From NCBI RefSeq assembly GCF_004193775.1, contig NC_041016.1, positions 48,174,767 through 48,238,766 of the forward strand: a stretch of DNA of 64,000 nt, written 5' to 3'. Below are positions 1 to 12,182 of the stretch, one piece after another. Below the pieces are notes generated by a model. The model worked only from the letters and a program-made list of their open reading frames with translations, was not told the origin of the DNA and made no database searches. This stretch comes from Glycine soja. Its lineage: Eukaryota; Streptophyta; Magnoliopsida; Fabales; Fabaceae. Position 1 is the stretch's first letter, and each line of letters opens with the position of its first letter. The translations under genes and the position numbers were made by a program.

Positions 1-3000
1 TACAAAGTGGTGTTGTTACATTGGGTGAACGAAAGCTTTTGGCTGCCACAACCCTTTCTCCTTTTGCCATATACATGAACGACAAAAGAAAAAAGATTCT
101 TTTTAATTTTTTAGTTGAAAATCTTTGCATATTAAAGTGTTGTCTTCCAATTATGGAGAAAGAAAGAAAGACCTCTCAGCCGGCATGTACGTCCATTCAA
201 GGAATTCTTAGAATTGCTATTCTCAACCCCTTTTTGTTATTCTCAATCTCACATGCTCATTTTTTTTCCTGAATATTATTGTTGAATATCATTAAAGGAT
301 TGAAAGTTTATGTCCTGAAATTAAATTAATGTGAATGCTTTAAAATTATCGATAGCAATAAATATGTATATGCTATACATTTTCTTCAATGTGATTGAAT
401 TTCTATTATTTTATTGGTTATAATGTGAATGTATGGTATTTATTTGGCCGGGAATGAAATTAATAAAATGACTATAAATTGTTAATAGCAATAAAGATGT
501 GTAGGTCATGTATTTGATTGGAATTAAATGTATGATGAATTTTCTAGTCACCAAACTGGATAAATTTATAAGGTTATTTAATTTCAAATTAATGATTATT
601 TCAATTACTCATAAAATAATGGATGCTAAATTATATGATTATTGGTTTATGGGTACATTGAAATTCATTGTTATAAGGTATTTATGGATCACCCAAAGGT
701 TGTTTAGTTGTTCTTATATTTAATGAATATAATTGTATGCGATTTGTGTGTATCATTAGTTTTGTTTATATACCCAAAGGTAATAGGTACTATTAATGGG
801 TGCAAATTTAATTGTCAAATAATATTAAGAATTTTATTAGGATCATCATGTTTGTATGTTGTGTGTTAATGTATCACCCAAAGGAGAACATCAATATACA
901 TTGATTGTTATCTGAATGAATTATATGTATGACATGTGTTTTATGTCTCAAAATGTTTATGTGAATTTTTATTATGTCGTACCTATTCCCAATTCATTAA
1001 ACTATCATGTATCATATGTGTCAATTTTCAATGGGCTTAACTTTTCTGATAGGAACGAGCAATTCCAATTTCATCTCGGTGTTTTGGATCTTGATCTTGC
1101 TATATTGAGCATGTTAAAACAATATTAAAACACACACTTGGGATAATAAAAATTGAGTGAAATTATTTAATTATAACATAATTTCTTTGTTTATTTAATT
1201 TACCTTTTTAAGATTTAAATGTCATTTGAGAATGTTTTAACTAAAAATAAATTTCATCTAATTTTGTTTGAAATTGAAGAAAAAAAAATTATAATAATGT
1301 TAATTTTTTGAATTGATACTTGACTATTCGATTAATTTCATATAAAATTATTTTATCTTTTCGTTTAACTTAAATTATTTTAAAAAATATATTAATTTAT
1401 TTAGTTACATAAATTTCATTTTTATTTTTATTATGATTACTCTTATTTTAAATTAAATTAGTTTCAAAAATAGCTTGTTCATTAAATATTTTTTTAACAA
1501 ATGTGATAAGAAATTAAACTTTATTAAAGTATATTAGTTGAAATAAATATAAAACTTTTACGTAATATCACATCATAGGAATATATATATATATCAAATA
1601 AAGATCCAGATTTATTGATTCTAGTAATTGATAGAAAATTTTTCTAGTTCAAGTTCAAGATGGTCCTACTCTCCAAAAGAAAAAAAAAATAGAGAACACT
1701 TTCTCTAGTAAATTGTTCGCACTAACTTTGGACAAGAACTTTTTTTACATTGCGATTTCATATTTTTTTATCCCAATTAGACAAAAACAAATATCAATTT
1801 CCTCAACTAGTCAGGGTTCTACTTTTAAATAGTTTAATGAAATTTTAATTTATAATATTTAATTAATAATACAATTAATTGTTTTTAAAGAATATATATA
1901 ATAATATAATTTTAAAAGAAATAATATTACATAGTAATATTAAAAAATATATTTTAAAATTAAAATTTATCCTAATGAAATGTATTAGGTATAGATGTTT
2001 TATTTACATTTTAGTTATTAAATTTAATTTGTAGAAAATTTTATTTCATTTATTATTGGTAGAATAATAAAAATTAGTGTAAAGTTAAATTACCAAACGG
2101 TGATTTTTTTATACAAAATATTTGTAAAAGACAGTTATTGAAATGTCATTGCATTTTTTATTATTAAAAGTTTGTGAATTACAATCTACTAAACATGAAT
2201 TCATTGTAACTTTCATGCTCAATGAATAGTAATAGCTTTGGATTCTTGCGATGGAGATCATTAATACGAATCGGTGAAATGTTGGTCACTCCTTTGTCCA
2301 GCACGAAAAGATGAATATGTGAAAATTTTGACACACATGAACCGTAACAAATTCTGAACTCGCAAAATCTCGGCCTTCGACATGGATCGGTGAAATCCTG
2401 GCTAGACCTTTCTTGGTCATAAAAAAGATGAATTGTTGCAACTTTGGTGCTTAACAAACAACGATTCGACTTTTCTGTTGTCCCTTTCTTTATTGTCCTT
2501 GTGTTATCTTTTAAAAATCACACAGTTCTAAAATTAAATCACAAAATTAAATATTAACACAACTACATAAACAACACATAGAGAAATGATAATAGAGAAA
2601 GAGAAGCCAATTTCCAATAAACAATGACAAGTTTTAATTTCCGCAATCTCAGAGGTTGAAGCGGATAGATGAATTTGTAATGTTATGTGTGTTGTTTAAA
2701 GACAATGTGTTTGTGTTTCTTAACTGTTATTGTTGTCATATGTTATTTTTAGATTATAATTTCTCCTATTTGTGTTGTCGTTCATGTTTGTTATTTTAAG
2801 CTATCATTTCATGTATCTCGATTACTGTTTTTCTTATTTTTACATTGTATATTCTTTCTGTGCTTGTTTTTTATTTATCAAATAATTATTATTTAACTTC
2901 AATTACAATGTATCATTCATTAAAAAATATTAACATATTAATAATTGTTTTTACAATTTAATTATATTATATGTGAATATTTAACAATTATACTAATTAA

Positions 3001-3991
3001 TTATATTATTTAAATGTATTAATAATTATTATTCTATTTGCATTATTAAAAATTTGAAACAAAATTTATAAACAATAAAAATGAAATGAGAAAAAACTTT
3101 TAAAATTCGGATTTTGGGTCCCGAATTGTAAGAGGGGTGTAAAAAGAAATTTGCAAAATAAGTTGATAATTTGAGCGTGCACAGTAAATGTGTCTACTTA
3201 CATAAGTAAAGTAAACCTTGGCTAGTTGAGAAAATTGCCTTTTGTTTTTGTCTAGATGAGAAAAAAAATCTGCAATTTCAAATATTTAAAGACGCTATAA
3301 GCTAACTGTAGTTTCGTGTAATAATAATTATCCACTTTTCTCGAAATGACAATAGTAAGATATTCCTAAAAAGTATAGCAAATTCTATTAACACAAGTTT
3401 GAACATACCATTTATGAATCTAACTCCGTGATAACCATTAAGATGATTGTTGATAGGGTTTATTCTTATATACCTTTTTGTCAATCCAAAAATCACAATT
3501 AGAATATATATTTTTAATTGATTAGATAGTTATGAAGGCTTATATCGCTTAATAGTTGAAGTTAATGATAGTTTATGTATATCCTCCTCACTTAACTCAC
3601 TCAGATGTCATTTAATAAAAGAAAAAATTGTGACAAGCTTCCAAGTACTTAAAGCAGACAATACTTCAAATGGTGTTCCTAACAATATCTTTAAATTTGA
3701 AGTCGAAATATTGATATTAGAAAAAGAATCTAGATCATTATTGTCTCTTAGCCTTGACTACGTGGCTTGTTCCCGTAGTCATAAAATCCCAAATCACTTT
3801 GGAATTGAGGCCAATGATAATGTATATAAGGCATAGATTCTCTATGACACAGCAATCATGTATAGTCCCTACAACAACATATTAGCCTTTCATAATTAAC
3901 ATACAAATATATTTTTATACTCTTATTTTTAATAACCATTAGATTTAAATTCAATGATCAAAATCACGGCCGCAGGAGCAACATGGCTACA
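1..3991. other. AT-rich intergenic spacer, no gene recognised
   Basis: No reading frame here has recognisable domains, and the longest open stretches are under 95 codons with low-complexity composition. A weakly similar pair of blocks about 117 bp apart (near 2268 and 2385, each carrying the word cggtgaaat followed by a related stretch) suggests an old internal duplication. I see no RNA gene or element ends. The spacer stops at the target-site duplication of the MULE at 3992. Confidence 0.6.
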
Positions 3992-4001
3992 GACAATTCA
4001 C
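3992..4001. repeat. Left target-site duplication of the MULE
   Basis: gacaattcac, identical to 16190-16199. Nine bases form the usual Mutator duplication; the tenth is ambiguous because the terminal base of the TIR matches the target. Confidence 0.88.
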
Positions 4002-4244
4002 GGCAAATTTACCTAAGGGGTCTTATTTTAAAAACTATTTACGTCTGAGGGTTTGTTTTAAAAGTAATGACGGAGGGGGTCGGTTTTTAGGAGGAAAACG
4101 CCATTGCCACTGGCGGCAAGGCTCAACCCGCCATTGCCAGTGGCGGCAAAGCAGGAGAGAGGGGTGTATCGCCCCTGGTAGTGGCGACATAGGCCACGTA
4201 GGAGTGAGAATCGCCATTCTCACTGGCGACACCCAATCTGTGGG
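4002..4244 (+). repeat. Left TIR of the MULE, 243 bp
   Basis: It is the reverse complement of 15947-16189 with two mismatches. After tggg at 4241-4244 the right copy carries seven extra bases and similarity then fades. The inner two thirds are GC-rich and built of short related words (gccattgcc, tggcggcaa, spaced about 30 bp), in strong contrast with the AT-rich interior. A 72-codon open frame on its minus strand is accidental: it is equally open in the other TIR because the sequence is the same. Confidence 0.92.
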
Positions 4245-4366
4245 ACTCGCCATTACGATGGGCGAGATAGGGCTTCATGGCGTGCCGCCAGCCCTTCTGG
4301 CGGGATTGGCAGTGTAAATTTTTTTTAAATAAATCAGTTGCATGACACTCAACGTATCAAGTTGCA

Positions 4367-4530
4367 GATGCTGTCCTTGTTCATGATGACACTAAAACAT
4401 AAGGTCTGAAATAGGATTCAAAGCTAGCTGTAGATGTTCACAGGTTGCGCATGCTTTCCTTGTTCATGATGAGACTAAACATAAGGTCTGAAATAGGGTT
4501 TATAGGTAGCTGTAAATGTTCACAGGTTAG
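4367..4530 (+). repeat. Two-copy tandem repeat (about 82 bp) near the left TIR
   Basis: Copies 4367-4449 and 4450-4530 share tccttgttcatgatga, cataaggtctgaaatag and atgttcacaggtt with scattered substitutions. It lies upstream of the inferred first exon of the transposase gene and may belong to its promoter region. Confidence 0.75.
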
Positions 4531-4741
4531 GGGTTCAGAGATGCTACACCATATTCACATGCATACAGTTTAATGGCGTGTAAATTAAGAGATAGCTTCA
4601 GCTTTCTTCTTGTAAATTTTGTTTAAATAGAACACTTGCAATGATATTGAATACTTGCAAAATTTCATACTGAAAGAGATTAAGAAACTGAAGAGAGGAA
4701 GAAAGAGGTTCGTTTGAAGTTTGAAATTTGCTGATTCTATA

Positions 4742-5985
4742 GTAAGTATTTTATATTTATTTAAATAAGTCTTATTTAGTTTTGTTTATTTCTCATGTAT
4801 AAATTTTTTATTTTGAAGTAATAAATTTTATGGTTAGAATAAAATTTGGAGGTCAAATTGCATTAATTTTGTAAATTAGATTTTTAATTTAGAAATTATT
4901 AGCAGTAATTATTTGTAAGCCTTTCTTTAACTGTTTTTGTGAATGAATTTAATTTACGTATTTGACATATAGAATTGTTTTGGTATTATTTGAAATATAA
5001 TTTAATTTAAGACAAAAACTAATTAGATGCTATTTCTTAACTATTTTGTGGTTTGTTTAGAGTTAAAAACGAAGTTTCATTTTACTTGTGATAAAATATA
5101 GTATAAGTTAACAACAAAAAAATTGTAATTTTAATTATAAAATATAGTATAAGTTAATAAAAAAATTGTAATTTTAATTATGTTCCGTCTAAAAAATTGT
5201 AATTTTAATTATGTTCCGTCTAAAAATTTTTTAAGTGTAATCCTTTCATTTATAATCCTTTTATTTTGTGTCTGAAATTTTTGGTAAAGTTGAGGAATTT
5301 TTCATAAATTATTTAATTAGATTAATTTTTTTTAGAATAAAGTATGAATGTGTAGTTTAAGTTTAATAGAGCAAGCAAATAAATAGTTTATATTTGTATC
5401 ATTGACAAATATTTAATTGAAATAATAATTTGATTTGTTAGACTAAAATTTGAAGGTAAAGTTTAAGTGAATTTTTTTTAATTAGAATTTTTTTTTAAAA
5501 TTAGTATGACTAATTATTTGTAATCCTCTTTGTTCATGGTTTTTGTGGCTTAGAAGAAATTTGACGTGTGACCCTTTCGGTTATAAATATTATATGTGAG
5601 TCTTTAAGTTTTTGAAGGAATTTTTTTTGAATTATTTAATTTGACGTATGAGTAATTTTGTTTTTTTTTTTGTTAGAATGACGTCTCAATGTTTATTTAA
5701 GTTTACTAGAGGAAGCAAATAAATTTTTTTATTTTTATGATTCACAAAATAGTTAATTGAAGTAATAATTGTTTTATTTAGAAACAAATTTTAACACGTG
5801 AAGTTTAAGCCAATTTGTAATTAGGTTTTTTATGTTGAAGTAATTTTTTAATAATGTTTACTTATTTTAATTTGTATCCCAAGTTTAAGTTTAAATTTAA
5901 TTTAGTAGATGCAGCAAGCAGATACACTTATTTATTTTAAAAAGACTGTTGTTATGATTAATTATTTTTAATTTTGTTGATGTAG
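4742..5985 (+). other. Candidate 5' UTR intron of the transposase gene
   Basis: A donor-like ata|gtaagtatt at 4742 follows a purine-rich stretch suitable for a leader exon. An acceptor-like ttgatgtag|gta at 5985 lies seven bases before the start codon at 5993. The 1.24 kb between is very AT-rich and T-rich, as plant introns are, and contains short tandem repeats at about 5097-5225. The PMD gene at the other end of the element has a matching arrangement. Only a transcript would prove it. Confidence 0.45.
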
Positions 5986-5992
5986 GTATATC

Positions 5993-8795
5993 ATGAATTC
6001 AATTATTACAGTGTTGTATTTCAACGGAAGAGTATATGAAGACAATGATGGTGTAATATTTGAAGGCAGTAAAAAGGCCATTCAGATTAAACGCGGAATT
6101 AGTTTCAATGCTTTGAAAAAAAAATTGGAGATAAGGTAAAGTTAGAAAATAATGAAATTATTTCTACTATAAGTTGTAGATTTTTAGTTTCAGGAAAATA
6201 TGTTGCGTTGCAAATTTGTGATGACGAAGATGTTGAAACTATGATCGAAAGTTTTCAACAACAACAACAAATGTCAGTTCTAGAGTTGTACGTAGAAAAG
6301 GATGTTGCTGGTGGTTCTATGTTTCATGCTGCAAATTCTGTTACGTCATGTGGACGTAATGTATCTCATTATGAGTCGGAACTGCCAAAAAATATAAGCA
6401 ATTTACATGTTGATGAAGATGATGATGATGATGATGATGATTATCTTGCATCTAACTCATACGTTGAAGAGTCTTTCGATGAAGATGATAGTGATGATGG
6501 AATATCTCATACAGACGATGAAGTCACTGACATTGTTGAACCAGTTTCAATTGTTCACCCAAGCGAAGGTAAATGTTTGTGAAATACAAAATTAGTTGAA
6601 TACATCTATCTTTTTATGAGAATTGTATTTAATGGTAATTAAATAGGAGTAGTTTGTTGACGTGATTTTATTTTATAAATTATTAGGTGTACCAGAAATT
6701 CAAAATCCATTTTGGAATGATGCTAGCCATTATAATAATATCAACTGGAGTCATCCGGACGAGGAGGACATTTGTGGTCTAGACATGCCAACGACTTTTA
6801 ATGTTGGACAAGAATTATATGTTGGCATGGATTTTGACAGTAAAGATGCAGTCAAAAATGCACTCAAACAATATGTGATGAAGGTGCATCAAAGTTTTAA
6901 GGTTGTTGAAACGAAATCACACAAATATATCGTTTGTTGCCCCAACAACACCGAAGAGTCTCCTTGCCCTTTTTATATGAGGGCAATTTTATCCAAAAAA
7001 ACTGATGCATGGAAAGTGACACAATGGGGTGGACCGCACACATGTCTAAATATGACTATGACACAAGACCATGAGAAGCTTGATTCAAATTTAATTGCGA
7101 CTTGCGTAGTAGGTACGTTTTTTATGTTCATATTATCCTACTTTTGTGTTATTTGTTATTTTAATTTGTAATTTTATTTACTTATTTGAATTACAGGCAT
7201 GATCAGAGAAGATCCATCAATAAAAATTTCTTTGATTCAAGAAAGGATAAATAGTGAATTTTCCTATAAGGTTTCATACAGAAAAGCATGGATGGCCAAA
7301 CAAAAGGCGATTGCAATTGAATATGGCGATTGGGAAGAGTCGTATGCGAAACTCTCGTCATGGCTAACACACATGCAAAATCATTCTCGTGGCTCTTACT
7401 TTCAAATACTACATGACGATTTTATTGTTGGCAATAGGGTGAGTCGCGAACATCGTCAATTTCATAGAGTATTTTGGACATTTGGTCAATGCAAGGAGGC
7501 TTTTAAGTACTGTAAGCCAATCATACAAGTTGACGGCACACATTTATACGGCAAATACCGTGGGACCCTGTTAATGGCCACATCGCAAGATGGAAATGGT
7601 GGTGTTCTTCCTCTAGCATTCGCCGTGGTCGAAGGCGAGACGCTAACAGCATGGTCATGGTTTTTGGCCCACTTGCGTGAACACGTCACAGATAAGAATG
7701 GAATTTGTCTAATATCTGATCGTCACGCGAGTATAAAGTTTGCTGTCGCTAATGAAGCACTTGGTTGGCAACCTCCCCACGGTTATCATGTGTACTGCGT
7801 CCGACACATAGCCAGCAATTTCAATCGCAAATTCAACAACGCGAAACAAAAAGAGATGTTCAAGAAATTGGGTAAGGTTTATTTTATACATTAATTTAAT
7901 TTGAGTTTCATGTCTACGTGCAACTGTTGATGATAACAAATTTGATGCAGCGTACACTCCTTGCAAGCATGTGTTTGATCAAAACTTAGAAAAATTTCGT
8001 CAATTGAGTCCAGCTATAGCAAGATGGATTGATCGAATCTCAAAGGAAAAATGGAGCATGGCTTACGATACATCTGGACGACGATATGGTCACATGACAA
8101 CCAACTTATCAGAATGTGTGAATAAGGTGTTGAAAGATTGTCGCAGCATTCCAATAACAGCGTTGGTGAAGTCAACATATAGTAGGTGCCGAAAGTACTT
8201 TATTGATCGTGGTCGCCAAGCCCAAAGACAATTAAGAGAAGGCCAAGTTTATTGTTCTAAGCTTGTTACAGAACTTAGGAAAAATCAAGAACAAGCTTGT
8301 TCGCACATCGTTCGCGTGTATGATATCCACTCGACAAGGTTTGAAGTAGAGGAGACCTTCAATCCTATAACGCAACGTGGGGGACAAAAATGGGCAGTTA
8401 ACTTGAATGGCCATTACTGTCAATGCGGAAGGTATTCTGCGCTTCACTATCCATGTTCACACATTATTGCAGCTTGTGGTTACGTGAGCATGAACTACTA
8501 CCAATATATAGATGTTGTTTACACCAATGAGCACATCTTAAAAGCATACTCCGCACAGTGGTGGCCTCTTGGGAATGAAGCGGCAATTCCTCCTTCTGAT
8601 GAGGCATGGACACTAATCCCTGACCCAACTACAATTCGTGCGAAAGGTCGGCCAAAATCAACAAGGATAAGGAATGAGATGGATTGGGTCGAACCATCTG
8701 ACCACCGACAAAAATGTAGTAGATGTGGAGCTGAAGGGCACAATAGGCGTCGATGTCCAATGCAATCTGACCGTGGGAGTAATTCATTTAATTGA
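5993..8795 (+). pseudogene. MuDR-type (MULE) transposase gene, one frameshift
   Basis: Inferred exons: 5993-6568, 6687-7112, 7197-7871 and 7951-8795, all with GT-AG introns and compatible phases, about 840 codons. The N-terminus is the PB1-like region common in plant MuDR-like proteins, followed by an acidic Asp run (6409-6440). A MuDR DNA-binding/MULE core follows. The DDE catalytic set is visible as Asp in VDGTHLYGKY (about 7532), Asp in ISDRHASI (about 7718) and Glu in TNLSECVNK (about 8112), with a CxxH in YCVRH. A SWIM zinc finger (CxC...CxH, 8418-8466) and a CCHC knuckle (CSRCGAEGHNRRRC, 8714-8757) close the protein. The frame breaks in a run of nine A's at 6116-6124, where one base more would keep the N-terminal and downstream frames joined. 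No other lesion is seen. It is the element's own transposase, expected to act in the nucleus on the TIRs. Confidence 0.88.
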
Positions 8796-9019
8796 TTTAT
8801 GTATGTTACATGCCTGACTTGTATTGCTTTAGGTTTTGTTCAATGTATTTACTTGTTGGTCTTCAATGAAATCGTCAGTTACTTTTTGTTGAATGTGTGC
8901 TTCTAATGAAATAAAATTACATTTAGAAGTTGAAATAAATGGAGTGGATCAATCGAGGTTGAGTGACATTGGTGTTGATCGTTAGTTAGAAACGTTAGTG
9001 TCTAAGTATTTTGTCTTAG
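8796..9019 (+). other. 3' flank of the transposase gene with one solitary 61-bp-type unit
   Basis: This non-coding stretch contains, at 8892-8942, one copy of the unit that is later tandemly repeated at 9836-10384 (cttctaatgaaataaaatta core, slightly diverged). It may be the progenitor of the array and probably lies in the 3' UTR. Confidence 0.6.
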
Positions 9020-9835
9020 TTTTTTATTTGAAGGGTGAGGGCTAAGTTCTTTTTATTTTATGGTTAGGGCTAAGTTTTTTATTTTAGGGTTAGGGTTAAT
9101 TTTATAATTGTATGGGGTAGGGTTAGGCCTTATTTTTTATTTGTTAGGGGTAACTTCAAATTTTTTAGAGGTTAGGGTTAGTTCGTATTTGTTAGGGGTT
9201 AGGGGTGGGGTTAATTTTTTTTATTTGCAGGGTTAGGGTTAGTCCGTATTGTTTTAGGGGTTAGGGGTTAGTTCTTATTATTTTAGGGGTTAGGGTTTAG
9301 TTCTTATTTTTTATTTTAGGGTTTAGTGTTTATTTATTAGGGGTTAGTGTTAAGTTCTTTTTATTTTAGGGTTTAGGGTAAACAAATTTTATTTTAGGGG
9401 TTAAGGCTAACTTTTTTAGAAGGGTTAGGGTTTAGTTCTTAACTTGAGGGGTTAGGGTTGAGTGTTTATTTGTTAGGGGTTAGGGCTAAGTTTTTGTTAT
9501 TTTAGTGTTTGGGGTTAATTTTTTTTATTTGAATGGTTAGGGTTAGTCCGTATTGTTTTAGGGGTTAGGGGTTAGTTCTTATTATTTTAGGGGTTAGGGT
9601 TTAGTTCTTATTTTTTTTAGGGTTTAGTGTTTATTTTTATTTGAGTTGAAGTGTTATGGTGTAGTTCTTAATTTTGAGGGCTTAGGGTTTAGTTCCTAAT
9701 TATGAGGGGTTAGGGTTGAGTGCTTATTTTGGAGGGGTTAGGCTTATTTTTTTTATTTAGGGTTAGGGTGTATTTCTGAACATTTTAGGGTTAGGGCTAA
9801 GTTTTCTTATTTTAGGGTTTAGGGTTAATTTTTTT
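9020..9835 (+). repeat. Degenerate telomere-like G/T-rich repeats, block 1
   Basis: Irregular repetition of ttaggg, ttagggg, tttaggg and agggcta words separated by short T-rich spacers such as agttcttatttt. The G's lie consistently on the plus strand. The plant telomere word is TTTAGGG; here the words are mixed and broken, and unique sequence follows on both sides, so this is an internal repeat and not a chromosome end. Confidence 0.85.
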
Positions 9836-10384
9836 AATGTGTACTTCTAATGAAATAAAATTACATTTAGAAGTTGAAATAAAAATTATTTTTTTTAATG
9901 TGTACTTCTAATGAAATAAAATTACATTTAGAAGTTGAAATAAAAATTATTTTTTTTAATGTGTACTTCTAATGAAATAAAATTACATTTAGAAGTTGAA
10001 ATAAAATTTCTTTTTTTTAATGTGTACTTCTAATGAAATAAAATTACATTTAGAAGTTGAAATAAAATTTCTTTTTTTTAATGTGTACTTCTAATGAAAT
10101 AAAATTACATTTAGAAGTTGAAATAAAATTTGTTTTTTTTAATGTGTACTTCTAATGAAATAAAATTACATTTAGAAGTTGAAATAAAATTTGTTTTTTT
10201 TAATGTGTACTTCTAATGAAATAAAATTACATTTAGAAGTTGAAATAAAATTTCTTTTTTTTAATGTGTACTTCTAATGAAATAAAATTACATTTAGAAG
10301 TTGAAATAAAATTTCTTTTTTTTAATGTGTACTTCTAATGAAATAAAATTACATTTAGAAGTTGAAATAAACTTTATTTTTTTA
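9836..10384 (+). repeat. Nine-copy 61-bp tandem array
   Basis: Unit starts (aatgtgtacttc) fall at 9836, 9897, 9958, 10019, 10080, 10141, 10202, 10263 and 10324, exactly 61 bp apart. Copies are nearly identical, differing mainly around the T run (aaaaatta, aaaatttc or aaaatttg). Each unit contains an imperfect dyad, cttctaatg then catttagaag, around an A/T loop. Its AT-rich sequence is unlike the telomere-like repeats on both sides. A single diverged copy sits at 8892. Function unknown. Confidence 0.95.
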
Positions 10385-12045
10385 AAGGGTAAGGGTTTAG
10401 TTCTTATTTTTTAGGGTTAGGCTTAGTTCTTATTTTAGGGGTTAGGGTTAAGTCATTTTATTTTAGGGTGTATGGTTATTTTTTTTATTTTAGGGGTTAG
10501 TTCTTATTTTTGAGGGGGTAGGGTGTAGTTCTTATGGTTTAGGGGTTAGGGCTAAGTTTTTTATTTGAAGTGCTAGGGTTTAGTTCTTAATTGTTAGGGG
10601 TTAGGCTTTAGTTCGTTTTTTGTTAGGGTTAGGGCTAGTTTTTTATTTTAGGGTTAGGGTTTAGTTCTGAACATTTGAGGGGTTAGGGTTACTTTTTACT
10701 TTAGGGGTTAGGGTTAGTTCTTATTTTTTAGGGTTAGGGTTAGGTTTTTTTATTTTAGGGTTAGGTTTTAGTTTTGAACATGTTAGGGGTTAGGGTTAGT
10801 TTTTTATTTTAGGGGTTAGGGTTAGTTCTTATTTTTTAGGGGTTAGGGTTAGGGTTAGGTTTTTTATTTTAGGGTTAGGTTTTAGTTCTGAACATGTTAG
10901 GGGTTAGGGTTATATGTTTATTTTAGGGGTTAGGGTTAGTTCTTATTTTTTAGGGTTAGGGCTAGTTTTTTATTTTAGGGTTAGGTTTTAGTTCTGAACA
11001 TGTTAGGGGTTAGGGTTAATTTTTTATTTTAGGGGTTAGGGTTAGTTCTTATTTTTTAGGGGTTAGGGTTAGGGTTAGGTTTTTTATTTTAGGGTTAGGT
11101 TTTAGTTCTGAACATGTTAGGGGTTAGGGTTATATGTTTATTTTAGGGGTTAGGGTTAGTTCTTATTTTTTAGGGTTAGGGCTAGTTTTTTTATTTTAGG
11201 GTTTGGGTTTAGTTCTGAACATGTTAGGGGTTAGGGTTATATGTTTATTTTAGGGGTTAGGGTTAGTTCTTAATTTTTAGGGTTAGGGCTAGTTTTTTAT
11301 TTTAGGGTTTGGGTTTAGTTCTGAACATGTTAGGGGTTAGGGTTATATTTTTATTTTAGGGGCTAGGGTTAGTTCTTATTTTTTAGGGTTAGGGCTAGTT
11401 TTTTTATTTTAGGGTTTGGGTTTAGTTCTGAACATGTTAGGGGTTAGGGTTATATTTTTATTTTAGGGGTTAGGGTTAGTTCTTATTTTTTTAGGGGTTA
11501 GGGTTAGGGTTAGGTTTTTTTATTTTAGGGTTAGGTTTTAGTTCTGAACATGTTAGGGGTTAGGGTTAGTTCTTATTTTTTAGGGTTAGGGCTAGTTTTT
11601 TTATTTTAGGGTTTGGTTTTAGTTCTGAACATGTTAGGGGTTAGGGTTATTTTTTATTTTAGGGGTTAGGGTTAGTTCTTATTTTTTAGGGTTAGGGCTA
11701 GTTTTTTTATTTTAGGGTTTGGGTTTAGTTCTGAACATGTTAGGGGTTAGGGTTATATTTTTATTTTAGGGGTTAGGGTTAGTTCTTATTTTTTAGGGGT
11801 TAGGGTTAGGGTTAGGTTTTTTTATTTTAGGGTTAGGTTTTAGTTCTGAACATGTTAGGGGTTAGGGTTAGTTCTTATTTTTTAGGGTTAGGGCTAGTTT
11901 TTTTATTTTAGGGTTTGGTTTTAGTTCTGAACATGTTAGGGGTTAGGGTTATTTTTTATTTTAGGGGTTAGGGTTAGTTCTTATTTTTTAGGGTTAGGTT
12001 TTTTTATTTTAGGGGTTAGTTTTTGAGTTTTATTTGGTTTAGGGT
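10385..12045 (+). repeat. Telomere-like G/T-rich higher-order repeat, block 2
   Basis: More regular than block 1: a unit of about 80-116 bp carries gttctgaacatgttaggg and ends in T-rich stretches. Starts of that word include 10885, 10991, 11105, 11425, 11541, 11728 and 11843. The stretch from 11425 recurs 303 bp later from 11728 with almost no change, so amplification has been recent. All G-runs lie on the plus strand, giving high G-quadruplex and R-loop potential. It separates the 3' ends of the two convergent genes of the MULE. Confidence 0.9.
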
Positions 12046-12182
12046 TCATTGATTATTATAGTTTGATACGCGACATAAATATTATCCATAAGTAAGCCTT
12101 AATAAACTGAATATCATACATTACGCCATGAATGTCAAATTACAAATATACAACAAAGCCTTAATAAACGAAGACATGCAAA

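Noticed and set aside
2179..2457. 92-codon minus-strand frame
   Set aside because: No domain recognised; it coincides with a weak two-copy internal repeat and has no splice or promoter context.
4035..4253. 72-codon minus-strand frame, repeated at 15959-16156 on the plus strand
   Set aside because: It lies wholly in the two inverted TIR copies; similarity reflects the TIR and not protein selection.
6407..6595. Met-rich 62-codon frame
   Set aside because: Shifted reading of the GATGAT run that encodes the Asp run of the transposase.
9836..10384. CRISPR-like array
   Set aside because: The units are head-to-tail copies without variable spacers, in plant nuclear DNA.
8985..12045. Telomere or chromosome end
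   Set aside because: The repeats are irregular mixtures of ttaggg-like words, interrupted by a 61-bp array, and lie inside a transposon with genes on both sides.
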